Assembly (NCBI GenBank): GCA_964423545.1
Contig: CAYRFV010000031.1
Coordinates: forward strand, 1-30,283
Source: JALOOE01 sp964423545
GTDB taxonomy: Bacteria; Chloroflexota; Anaerolineae; CG2-30-64-16
Direction: 5' to 3'
DNA length: 30,283 nt
Part shown: one piece after another, positions 8,001 through 14,685 of the stretch
Layout: each line of letters starts with the position of its first letter
How positions within the stretch are numbered: position 1 is the stretch's first letter
Position numbers and translations under genes: made by a program
Notes under the pieces: model-generated
Databases searched by the model: none
What the model was told of the DNA's origin: nothing
Seen by the model: the letters and a program-made list of their open reading frames with translations, nothing else

Positions 8001-8078
8001 AGCCAGGGCAACAAAGCGGCTGCTGCGGTCGGCATCTACATCGGGTCTCGCACCTACCTGCCGGTGCTCATCAAGTAG
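5013..8078 (+). CDS. Secreted multidomain metzincin-like metalloprotease
   Basis: A 1021-residue exported protein with no gene symbol I recognise. Residues 1-28 are a signal peptide ending AAQAA. A beta-rich domain follows (about 31-190, with GLINFDDLANGT), then a Thr/Pro-rich stalk (205-273), then a CARDB-like adhesion domain (about 285-430, ending VVDPSNVIGETNEGNNR). The putative catalytic domain has HELIHDYNVKH at 583-593, a HExxHxxNxxH zinc motif with Asn where most metzincins have Gly. A Met-turn, DLMSYC (M638), lies 45 residues after the third His. A Gly/His-rich linker near 757 leads to C-terminal Ig/cadherin-like modules (about 830-1010), and the chain ends TYLPVLIK. The start at 5013 has GGAGG eight bases upstream; an in-frame start 14 codons earlier lacks one. 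It has its own promoter and no co-directional partner. A protease of surface or extracellular proteins is likely; the target is unknown. Confidence 0.8.
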   Translation: MSSLRILAVMFLVTAMVAWAGLQAAQAAPQAQVQDCTQLQSPTEIPSPGLINFDDLANGTVIHNSYQPTFGVRFENSATTRAIIYGSEPAKARSVPNVAINDAVFPNTSANVPMRITFDAPKTYVGFYMGNGETVQPTALLTAYNVAGGIICQKRFINVPESHTAFFGIRDATGSIAFVTLDYGATSLSESIDDLYFAPHTPPTPTRTPTATATRTAVPTRTPTATATRTAVPTRTPTATATRTAVPTRTPTATATRTAVPTRTPTRTPTATPFPIVAFPYKPIGSFAPPLLSLDLSIFGIEITQGIQCFDTSKGLASCLDNSLPVVAKKDTTARIYLRYTGAASGMSNVPVRLHIFANGVEYIANATGKATTTLDQSKTDSADIYFNVNFSNDVLVSFYAVVDPSNVIGETNEGNNRYPASGTINLNFRKRDTLKTVGWRLRYHPSGYGGNQYAGGWAVNGGAADWLEQMLPLRNNGINYVVKSGYLNWTTGLGSGDGQHALIGYLNLEWMKENLFAFLFGSGTLTGADHVYGWAPNDGYSGGHADMPVYPHAGGLGVVGIGTDRPGTNTDDPGGGAYIFGHELIHDYNVKHTNVTGDCGSDDGSSDFPYSSASIQEFGFNPITGKIYDPAQTHDLMSYCPAGGSKQGWISPFTWNKMFNSLATSALNAAAASPEQPNVGIFYETQADQSLMVAATIYNPALLPDKGGKLGDLARIDGGLSYEIPIGDYTIELRKGATVLAQRSFTVSFRSEYASHGGTHGGTEGSGSQPHGANGDEPPPFPPEPSTQADVTFIMPWAPGADTVALVYKGQVLDQRSISANAPTVQITNPAGAANWPAGTTQTLAWTGQDADNDPLTYSVFYSIDGGATWVLVADHLTTTSTNFEVNSLAGGTDARFRVVANDGIDVGYDETDGPINVPNQAPFAVISNPANGQDFAPGNLVVMQGLATDMEDGTLPDGSLEWSSDKQGVLGTGPSLPVNTLQPGPHLITLTATDSQGNKAAAAVGIYIGSRTYLPVLIK
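5625..5831 (+). repeat. In-frame 42-bp tandem repeat encoding a Thr/Pro stalk
   Basis: Four nearly identical 42-base units start at 5625, 5667, 5709 and 5751, with a truncated fifth to 5831. Each encodes PTRTPTATATRTAV. Units differ at a few third positions only (for example gcgacg/gccacg, gcacgg/gcaccg). It is a rigid, probably glycosylated spacer in the exported protease. The unit length is a multiple of three, so changes in copy number would keep the frame. Confidence 0.93.
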
Positions 8079-8124
8079 CAGCAGCACAGGTCTAGCGATT
8101 GCTGTAGAATGCCGTGGACGAGGT

Positions 8125-8623
8125 TCACGGGTGGCCAGAAGGTGATTTGCGCCCGGGCGGAGTAGAAAGCCGGATGATCTCACGCTCGTCAAGGGGTTGA
8201 TCGAAGCCGGGCACCAGGAGGCAATCGTCGATAGGCGCCATCCTGGGACGCGGACTACCGAGGCGCGTGGCTACGTGGAGCGAGAGCACAAGACAGGCGA
8301 TGTTGTCAGTGCGGTGGGGTGATAAGGAATCCAATTCACGGAAGACCACCAGCTCCACGAGTCCGCCCATCCCCAACGCCAACGGCGCACAGAAGCGGCC
8401 GGTCCGACCATCAGCTTGCCATCGGCCGCGCCGGCACGCGGCTCCAGTCGTGGCCAGGCAGACGTCGATGGAGACGTCGCAGGCCAGAGCGAAGTGACCG
8501 GTCAGTAACGCGACAAGCCAGCAGAAAGCGCGGCACGGTCAACCAGTTGGGGATATGGCGGGTGCGCTGATCCTGGACGGCGCTCAGAAGGCCCAACTGG
8601 GCCGGGTGTGAGTTGCGGGGCAA
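8125..8623 (-). pseudogene. Decayed A24 prepilin-peptidase-like fragment (frameshifted)
   Basis: On the minus strand the frame 8623-8411 reads LLSAVQDQRTRHIPNWLTVP, which matches the first catalytic-Asp region of A24/TadV-type prepilin peptidases (D-x-R-x-x-x-IPNxLT). After FLLA the hydrophobic character continues in another frame (WLVALLTGHFALAC), so a one-base indel near 8518 best explains the break. That second frame is open to 8125. It holds ALGMGGLVELVVF, which may be the remains of the second motif (G-x-GD-x-K) with the Asp and Lys lost. There is no proper start; a stop precedes the first frame. Two independent defects indicate a dead gene. The family call rests on one motif and the hydrophobic run, so it is tentative. 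The remaining bases from 8079 to 8124 hold nothing I can support. Confidence 0.4.
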
Positions 8624-8640
8624 GCCTCACTCAGCCCATC

Positions 8641-9512
8641 GCATCGGCAAGCAAACTGCAGATAGGCACTACACTGGACGACCCCAAAACCAAGCTCTCG
8701 CGGCACGCGTGCATAGATGCGCTCAATCTCTGCCAGTTGGCCGTCCGCCAACCGATGGGTGTGCGATTGCGTCAGCCGCCGGGCTTCGGTCCGTGCGCGG
8801 TGATATCGTCGCTGCCCCACAGATCGTCTTCCGATGATCGCGGTGGAGTAGCCGCGGGTTACGGAAGACGTTGCGGTAGTCCGCAATGGTCATCGGGTGA
8901 GTCATGAGCGGAAGCGCCTCGTCGGTGTTCTGAAGCACCTCCAGAAGGCCCACAACGGCCTCAAATTTCTCAGCGGCCACAAAGCCTTGGGCCACCCGAA
9001 GCCCGCAATCGCGGATTTCGTAGTCGTTCCGAGGTGTGTTGGCTGAGCACCTTGTCCAAACCGATCAGCCCGCCCCCGAACCAGGAAGTATGTCTGCCAA
9101 GGACCGCAGCGACCGCGCCGATCGCTTTCTCCGCATCCGCTTGGATGCCGACCACCCCGCTCATCGTCCGCAGCGCCCGAGCCCAGGTGCCGTGACCGTG
9201 GAAGCGGTCCGGATCGCGGCGCACAATCTCAATCAGCGCGGCCTCTGGACTATCGCCGATCAGACTTTGCGTCTGCAAACCACACGGACAAGCGTTCGGC
9301 CGACTGGGACGCACGGTGATATCAGCCCCTGAGGCGAGACTCAGAGCAGCGCACCCACCCAGGCTCTCGGCCAGGCCAAGCACAAAGATACCAAGTGGAT
9401 CGGCAGGACCGCTCAGTCCCATCGTCAGCATCGGGAGCGTCGTGACGGGGACAGGTTTGTCTGCCGAATCGCACGTTTCCAGGTAGGCAACGACGACGGT
9501 ACACGGCAGCGC
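8641..9512 (-). pseudogene. Unidentified decayed coding region
   Basis: The minus strand shows code-like amino-acid stretches split over frames. A frame open from about 9512 to 8970 has VAYLETCDSADKPVPV, LGIFVLGLAESLGG and EAALIEIVRRDPDRFHGHGTW but no in-frame ATG near its beginning. The apparent continuation (RVAQGFVAAEKFEAVVGLLEVL, PMTIADYRNVFRNP) is in a second frame ending at 8723, and a third (LADGQLAEIERIYARVPRELG) ends at 8584. At least two frameshifts would be needed to join them. I do not recognise the family. No transposase motif, terminal inverted repeat or tRNA was seen. The plus strand of 8079-9600 has no convincing gene either. This could also be a fast-evolving non-coding stretch; decay is the simpler reading. 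Confidence 0.35.
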
Positions 9513-9601
9513 CGTTCATGCCGGTTGAGGCGAGTACGATTGTACGCTGGCTTGCGCGCCGCGTCAGCAGGCACGACCTCGACTGAGCGCCTGATACGTA
9601 C

Positions 9602-9630
9602 TTGACAGGAATTTCATGTGATGATATAAT
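9602..9630 (+). promoter_or_regulatory. Perfect-consensus sigma-70-type promoter of the catabolic operon
   Basis: TTGACA (9602-9607), exactly 17 bases, TATAAT (9625-9630): both boxes match consensus fully. Transcription should begin near 9637, about 67 bases before the regulator gene. So strong a core promoter in front of a local regulator suggests it is normally held off by repression. Confidence 0.88.
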
Positions 9631-9654
9631 CTGCACTAGATGAGATGAATTTCA
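9609..9654 (+). promoter_or_regulatory. Candidate SorC-regulator operator (paired GAATTTCA boxes)
   Basis: The octamer GAATTTCA occurs at 9609-9616, inside the promoter spacer, and again at 9647-9654, just past the predicted transcription start. The two are 38 bp apart. The nonamers GAATTTCAT and ATGAATTTC also form an inverted pair with one mismatch. Boxes in the spacer and near the start are well placed for repression by the adjacent regulator, possibly by looping as SorC/DeoR-type proteins form tetramers. Binding is inferred from position alone. Confidence 0.5.
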
Positions 9655-9703
9655 ATTTGCGAACTATCTGGTCAGGCCATATTGCGGAGGGATTCTGTCG
9701 AAC

Positions 9704-10729
9704 ATGACGCCGACCGCGATCAGCGTTACCACAGCTCCGACCTTCGCTGCCGATCACACCTCCATGCGGCTCTTGCATCGCGTCCTTACCATGTACTACC
9801 AGGAGGGCCTGAATCAGGCCGAGGTCGCCGAGGCGTTTGGGCTGTCTACTGCTAAGGTCAATCGCCTGCTCAAACAAGCGCGTGAGCAAGGCATGGTGGA
9901 AATCCGCATCCGCACGCCCATGCAGTCGCTTTTCGATCTGGAGGCGCGCCTGCAGAGCCTCTGCGGTCTGCCAGAAGCCGTGGTGGTCCCGCAGGTATCG
10001 GAGGATCCGCAGCTCGTGCTGGAGGCTGTGGGCCGGGCTGCAGCGCAATACCTGACGCAACGGCTGCGCGATGGCGATGTGGTCTGCGTCAGCGGCGGCA
10101 AAGCGCTCTCGGCGGTTGTGCGCAACGTCGAGACGTCCCGCAGGTTCGACGTCCAGGTTGTGCCGGCCACCGGCGGCGCGCAGGGCCGGCATCAGATCGA
10201 CGCGAACTACCTGGCCTCGGAACTTGCGCAGCGGCTGGGTGGCACGGTGCATGAGTTGCACGCGCCCGTGATCGTGGACACGGCCGAGGAGCGCGACGCC
10301 CTGGTAGGCATCCGCCAGATCAGCTCCGTGCTGGACATGGCCCGCAAGGCGCAGATCGCCGTGCTTGGCATCGGCTCGGTGGCCCCCGGCACCTCCACCT
10401 ATTTCGAACTGCCGTCGCTGCACGAGGATGATCGCCGCCGGCTGGTCGAGGAGTTCTGCGGCACCGGCGAGTTGCTGGCACAGATCGTGGACCCTCGCGG
10501 CCAGCCCTGCGCCCCGGACTACAACTGCCGTGTGGTGGGCATCGGCCTGGACGACCTGCGGGGCATTCCGCTGACGATCGGGGTGGCCGCGACCGTGACG
10601 AAGGTGCTTCCCATCATCAGCACGTTGCGTGGGGGGTACCTTAAGACGCTGATCACCGATGAAGTCACGGCGCGCGGTGTGCTGGAACATTGGGAGCAGG
10701 ATCCCTGCCAGACTGCGCGCACGGAGTGA
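9704..10729 (+). CDS. SorC/DeoR-type (sugar-binding) transcriptional regulator
   Basis: A 341-residue cytosolic regulator of the SorC family. The DNA-binding helix-turn-helix is near residues 33-60 (EGLNQAEVAEAFGLSTAKVN). The rest is the NagB-like sugar-binding domain, recognised from VCVSGGKALSAVV, GIGSV, TGELLAQIVDPRGQP, GIPLTIGVAAT and TLRGGYLKTLITDE. Family members (B. subtilis DeoR, LsrR, CggR) respond to phosphorylated sugars, so the inducer is probably a phosphorylated intermediate made by the FGGY kinase encoded downstream. The chosen ATG has GGAGGG twelve bases upstream, slightly far; an internal ATG at 9764 would still keep the HTH. It leads the operon and probably controls its own promoter through the GAATTTCA boxes. 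Confidence 0.9.
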   Translation: MTPTAISVTTAPTFAADHTSMRLLHRVLTMYYQEGLNQAEVAEAFGLSTAKVNRLLKQAREQGMVEIRIRTPMQSLFDLEARLQSLCGLPEAVVVPQVSEDPQLVLEAVGRAAAQYLTQRLRDGDVVCVSGGKALSAVVRNVETSRRFDVQVVPATGGAQGRHQIDANYLASELAQRLGGTVHELHAPVIVDTAEERDALVGIRQISSVLDMARKAQIAVLGIGSVAPGTSTYFELPSLHEDDRRRLVEEFCGTGELLAQIVDPRGQPCAPDYNCRVVGIGLDDLRGIPLTIGVAATVTKVLPIISTLRGGYLKTLITDEVTARGVLEHWEQDPCQTARTE

Positions 10730-10751
10730 TTCGAGGCTGTGAGGTGCATGG

Positions 10752-11714
10752 ATGAGTGCAAGCGCAACTACGGCGGTTCGTGGGGAGCGAGCGCGCGGCG
10801 AACGCGGCGCCGTCATACGCTGGTTGCATCGGGCGTGGAAATATCGTGAGCTCTATCTGCTGTTTCTGCCCGCAGCGATCTTCCTCCTCATCTTCGCTTA
10901 TGTGCCCTATACCGGGTTGGTCATGGCCTTTCAGAACTTCTCTCCGCGACGTGGTCTCTTGGGGAGTCCGTGGGTCGGACTTGAGCATTTCCAGTATTTG
11001 TTCGGCCGGGCCGGTTTCTTCCAGATTCTGCTCAACACGGTGTTGATCAGCTCCTACAAGCTGATCTTTGGTCTCCCGCTGCCGATCATTTTCGCCCTGC
11101 TGCTGAACGAAATCCGCCTGATGTCCTTCCGCCGAGTGTCGCAGACACTGGCGTCCTTCCCGCACTTCCTCTCGTGGGTCGTCTACGGCGGCTTGATGGT
11201 CATCTTTCTTGCACCAGGCGGCGCGCTGCCGAACACCCTGGCGGCCCTCGGTCTCCAGGACCCCAAGCTGCTCTCCACGCCTGCCACCTTCCGGAGCGTG
11301 CTGGTAGTGACGGAGATTCTCAAAGGCTTCGGCTGGAGTGCCATCATTTACCTGGCGGCGATCACGGCCATTGATCCGACCCTCTATGAGGCTGCGATGG
11401 TGGATGGCGCCAGTCGCTGGCGGCAGATGTGGCACATCACGCTGCCGGCTATCCGCGGCGTGATCGTGATCCTGTTCATCCTCCAACTCGGCCGTATCCT
11501 GGACGCCGGCTTCGAGCAGGTCTTCGTGATGTACAACCCCAGCGTTTACTCGGTGGCCGAGATCATCGACACCTATGTCTATCGCATCGGCCTGGTGAGC
11601 GGCCGTTTCAGCCTGGGCACCGCGGTGGGCGTCTTCAAAGGGGTCATCGGCCTGCTCCTGATTCTGACGGCCAATCAAGTGCTCAAGCGGCTGCGCATGC
11701 CGACCATCTGGTAG
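10752..11714 (+). CDS. ABC sugar importer permease, LplB type
   Basis: A 320-residue inner-membrane permease of the CUT1 sugar-importer class. After a cytosolic N-terminal stretch, about six hydrophobic segments are visible, beginning with LYLLFLPAAIFLLIFAYVPY. The cytoplasmic EAA loop that docks the ATPase is YEAAMVDGASRWRQMWHITL around residue 213. LplB-type features are YVPYTGLVMAFQNF near the N-terminus and NTVLISSYKLIFGLPLPI. It begins 22 bases after the regulator with GAGG seven bases before the ATG, and is followed after 21 bases by its partner permease. LplABC-type systems usually import oligosaccharides, uronates or sugar derivatives. The substrate here is unknown. Confidence 0.93.
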   Translation: MSASATTAVRGERARGERGAVIRWLHRAWKYRELYLLFLPAAIFLLIFAYVPYTGLVMAFQNFSPRRGLLGSPWVGLEHFQYLFGRAGFFQILLNTVLISSYKLIFGLPLPIIFALLLNEIRLMSFRRVSQTLASFPHFLSWVVYGGLMVIFLAPGGALPNTLAALGLQDPKLLSTPATFRSVLVVTEILKGFGWSAIIYLAAITAIDPTLYEAAMVDGASRWRQMWHITLPAIRGVIVILFILQLGRILDAGFEQVFVMYNPSVYSVAEIIDTYVYRIGLVSGRFSLGTAVGVFKGVIGLLLILTANQVLKRLRMPTIW

Positions 11715-11735
11715 TCTATGGGGAGGTTCTGAGCC

Positions 11736-12641
11736 ATGCGACTGTTTCAGCGACCTACTCACCCTGCCCTACGCGGCCACAACCCGGTTGCCGACGCGCT
11801 GATCTACCTGGTCCTGGCGCTGCTGACCGTCGTCAGTGTTGTGCCGATCATCCATGTGCTCAGCGTGTCGATGAGTAACCCGAATGAAGCCGCACAGATG
11901 GGTTTGATGCTGTGGCCCAAGGGCTTCACCCTCGACTCCTATCTGTTCGTCCTTAAGGGGCCGGCGTTGCTGCGCGCCTATGGCATCACGATCTTCATCA
12001 CGGTCGTCGGCACGGCGCTCAACCTCTTCTTGACCGTTACATCGGCGTATGTGATCTCGCGCCCAGATTTGCCCGGCCGGGGCGCGCTGACGGTTTTCGT
12101 GGTGGTCACAATGCTTTTCAGCGCCGGCATCATCCCCGGCTATATGCTGATCCGCAACTTGGGGCTGCTGGATTCGGTGTGGGCAATGATCCTGCCGGGC
12201 GCCGTGAGCGCGTTCAACGTGATCCTGATGCGCAACTTCTTCCAGGAATTGCCCGAATCCATCATCGAATCGGCGCGCATCGATGGCGCCAGCGAGCTAC
12301 GTATCTTGGCCCAAGTGGTGGTGCCCCTCTCCGGCCCGGCGATCGCCACGGTGGGCCTCTTCTATGCCGTGGCGCATTGGAATGAGCTCTTCCGCGGTGT
12401 CTTCTATATCACAGACTCCACCAAGTGGCCTTTGCAGGTGCTGCTGCGGTCGGTTGTCGTGATGGCCGACCTGAACGAGCTGGGGATGTCCAATCGGGAC
12501 CTCTATGGGCAGTTGACAGTCAACCAGCTCACCATTCGCGCTGCGACCGTCATGGCGGCCGTCGTGCCGATCGCCGCCCTGTACCCCTTCCTGCAGCGCT
12601 ATTTCGTCAAGGGCATCGTGCTCGGCGCTGAGAAAGGATGA
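11736..12641 (+). CDS. ABC sugar importer permease, LplC/YtcP type
   Basis: This 301-residue partner permease has about six membrane segments, with DALIYLVLALLTVVSVVPIIHVLSVSMS at the N-terminus. The EAA loop variant ESARIDGASELRILAQVVVPL begins at residue 178, where the usual EAA reads ESA. The C-terminus YPFLQRYFVKGIVLGAEKG is the hallmark end of LplC/YtcP/CarB-type permeases (FVKG-MxGAxKG). A strong GGGGAGG lies about nine bases before the ATG. It should form a heterodimer with the preceding permease. Confidence 0.94.
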   Translation: MRLFQRPTHPALRGHNPVADALIYLVLALLTVVSVVPIIHVLSVSMSNPNEAAQMGLMLWPKGFTLDSYLFVLKGPALLRAYGITIFITVVGTALNLFLTVTSAYVISRPDLPGRGALTVFVVVTMLFSAGIIPGYMLIRNLGLLDSVWAMILPGAVSAFNVILMRNFFQELPESIIESARIDGASELRILAQVVVPLSGPAIATVGLFYAVAHWNELFRGVFYITDSTKWPLQVLLRSVVVMADLNELGMSNRDLYGQLTVNQLTIRAATVMAAVVPIAALYPFLQRYFVKGIVLGAEKG

Positions 12642-12723
12642 CCAAAGGAGGCAACGATCCAGACAAACTTCTCTGCAATGACCTCAGTTCAAGCTGCCAT
12701 ACTCATCCCAGGAGGAAAGCACC

Positions 12724-14478
12724 ATGAAACGTTGGTTCTCGGTTCTCTGTCTGGTGACCATTCTGTCGATGCTGGTCACCGCGTGCGCGGCGCCGACTCC
12801 GCAGATCGTCAAAGAAACGGTGCAAGTCGAGAAGGTTGTGGAAAAACCGGTCGAAAAGGTGGTGGAGAAGCAGGTTGTCCAGACCCAAGTCGTGGAGAAG
12901 CAGGTCGAAAAGCAGGTTATAGTGACCGCAACACCCAGGCCTGCGGCAAAGGACGCCAAGACATCACTCAACATCTTTCGCGTCGGCGACAGCTGGGACC
13001 CCAAGAACGCCTACCTGCCCCTGATCGAGAAAGCGACCGGGCTCACCCTCTTCTGGCAGGAGATCCCGTCGACAGACTATCTTGAGAAGCGCAATGTGGT
13101 GATGGCGAGCGGCAACTACCCGGACGTCATCAACCTGGGGGTATCCGAGGTCGCTTTCCAGCAGTACTACAACGACGGCTTGCTGCTGCCCCTCGACGAC
13201 TATCTCAAGAAGCACCCCATCGTGTGGAATGCCTTCCCGCCCGAGATCTGGGAGGCGCTGCGTCAGAAGGACGGGAAGATCTACACCATCCCCAGGATGA
13301 GCGGCATCTTCCCGCAAACCATCAACTACCGCCGAGATTGGGCGGACGCGCTGAAAATCGAGCAGCCCAAGACCCTGGACGAGTTCCGTGCCTTCCTCCA
13401 GGCGGTCAAAGACAAGGATCCGGGTGCTATCGGCAAGGACAAGCTGATCCCCTTTGTGCCCAACCGCCTCTCCGGCGGCAGTGGCCTGGCGTTGACCTGG
13501 GTGGAGCCGATCATGGCTGCCTTCGGCACGCCGTGGAATGCCTGGATCCCGTCGCCGCAAGACCCGAACAAGATCGTCTATGCGCCGACCCTACCCGAGT
13601 TCAAGGATGCCCTGGTCTATGTGCGCAACCTGATGAAGGACGGCCTGCTGGACCAGACATACCTGGTCTCCAAGGAACGCGGCCTGTTCAAGTACTACGC
13701 GGGCACGGTGGCCGCCACCACCGACTGGCCGCAGTTCATCAACCTGCGCCGGGAGGCCATCCAGAACGCCTACAAGGATGCCAAGCCGGTGCTGAACTAT
13801 ATCCCAGGCCTGACCGGCCCCAAGGGAGTCAAAGGCGGCCCGGTGATCACCCCCAACCTGCGCGGCGACAACCAGAGCATGTCGCTGACGATTGCCGCCA
13901 CTCCAGCAGAGGTCGAGGCATTCTTCAAGATGCTGGAATGGCAGTGGACCGATGGTTACCCGCTGATGACCATGGGTGTGGAAGGTAAGTCCTACGATGT
14001 GGTCAACGGGGTTCCCAAGCGCCGCGGCCGCGATGCGATCCTCAAGAACGATCCGCAATACGATCTCTATATGCTGGACCGGCTCTGGCTGGTGGAGCCG
14101 CCCAAGTGGTTTGCCTTCCGGCCCGATACACCCTCCTTTGCCGACATCCCGGAGAATGAGATGAAATATGTGCAGGGGGTGCTGAAGGACACGGTGCAGA
14201 ACTGGGTGATCGTCAACTATGGCATGAACACCAACGACAAGGTGATCCTGGATAATATCACCGACATCCAGGCCAAGACCGAGGAATTCGCCAGCAAGGT
14301 GATCCTGAACCCGAACCTCGACGTCAACGCCGAGTATGACGCGTACCTCAAGGCGGTGAAGCAGTCGAAGCTCGACGAGGTCACGGCGAAAGTCAACGAG
14401 TTGAACAAGATCAAGGATGTTCAGGCGGCGTGGAAAGCCATGCAAGCCAGTTTCATGAGCTCGATGGAAGCCAAGTAG
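12724..14478 (+). CDS. Extracellular solute-binding lipoprotein, LplA type
   Basis: This 584-residue lipoprotein captures the transporter's substrate outside the membrane. Residues 1-20 are a lipoprotein signal with lipobox VTAC and the lipidated Cys at 21. Residues 28-68 are a Val/Glu/Lys/Gln repeat (QVEKVVEKPVEKVVEKQ and similar), a probable helical or extended linker seen on Chloroflexota lipoproteins. The binding domain follows: MASGNYPDVINLG, DGKIYTIPRMSG, INYRRDWADALKIEQPKTLDE and WTDGYPLMTMGVEGKSYD, which fit the long (500-plus residue) LplA group. An AGGAGG lies seven bases before the ATG, the best ribosome site in the operon, as expected for the most abundant component. An inverted-repeat element in the 207-base gap after it may separate its expression from the enzymes downstream. 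Confidence 0.93.
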   Translation: MKRWFSVLCLVTILSMLVTACAAPTPQIVKETVQVEKVVEKPVEKVVEKQVVQTQVVEKQVEKQVIVTATPRPAAKDAKTSLNIFRVGDSWDPKNAYLPLIEKATGLTLFWQEIPSTDYLEKRNVVMASGNYPDVINLGVSEVAFQQYYNDGLLLPLDDYLKKHPIVWNAFPPEIWEALRQKDGKIYTIPRMSGIFPQTINYRRDWADALKIEQPKTLDEFRAFLQAVKDKDPGAIGKDKLIPFVPNRLSGGSGLALTWVEPIMAAFGTPWNAWIPSPQDPNKIVYAPTLPEFKDALVYVRNLMKDGLLDQTYLVSKERGLFKYYAGTVAATTDWPQFINLRREAIQNAYKDAKPVLNYIPGLTGPKGVKGGPVITPNLRGDNQSMSLTIAATPAEVEAFFKMLEWQWTDGYPLMTMGVEGKSYDVVNGVPKRRGRDAILKNDPQYDLYMLDRLWLVEPPKWFAFRPDTPSFADIPENEMKYVQGVLKDTVQNWVIVNYGMNTNDKVILDNITDIQAKTEEFASKVILNPNLDVNAEYDAYLKAVKQSKLDEVTAKVNELNKIKDVQAAWKAMQASFMSSMEAK

Positions 14479-14507
14479 GGCGCTGAACCTACCCCCTGCC
14501 CAAACAC

Positions 14508-14586
14508 GGCCATTCACGAATGGAGCCATGAGTTCATCGATCGGGAGCAACTCCTTCGTGAATTCGTGTGGCATTCGTGGATGGCC
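14508..14586 (+). repeat. Intergenic inverted repeat built from TTCGTG units
   Basis: GGCCATTCACGAATG (14508-14522) and CATTCGTGGATGGCC (14572-14586) are inverted copies with one mismatch. Inside, TTCACGAA (14513-14520) pairs perfectly with TTCGTGAA (14555-14562). TTCGTG recurs at 14555, 14563 and 14574. Alternative hairpins are therefore possible. It lies in the only sizeable gap of the operon (14479-14685), right after the binding-protein gene. A role in mRNA processing or stability, or as a dispersed extragenic repeat, is inferred; there is no T-run typical of a terminator. Confidence 0.65.
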
Positions 14587-14685
14587 ACGGGCAGCTCCCA
14601 TGCTGAGGCAGTGGCGCCATGCCAGATGCCAAAGGATGATCCTTGACCCAGCGCATGGCTCACATCTGTGGGCAACGGAGCGCTC

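Noticed and set aside
5151..8192. Two long minus-strand frames opposite the secreted protease
   Set aside because: Arg/Gly/His-rich translations with no family motif, and the plus strand has a signal peptide, domains and promoter.
8079..9600. Insertion sequence or prophage remnant
   Set aside because: No transposase or integrase motif, terminal inverted repeat or target duplication could be seen.
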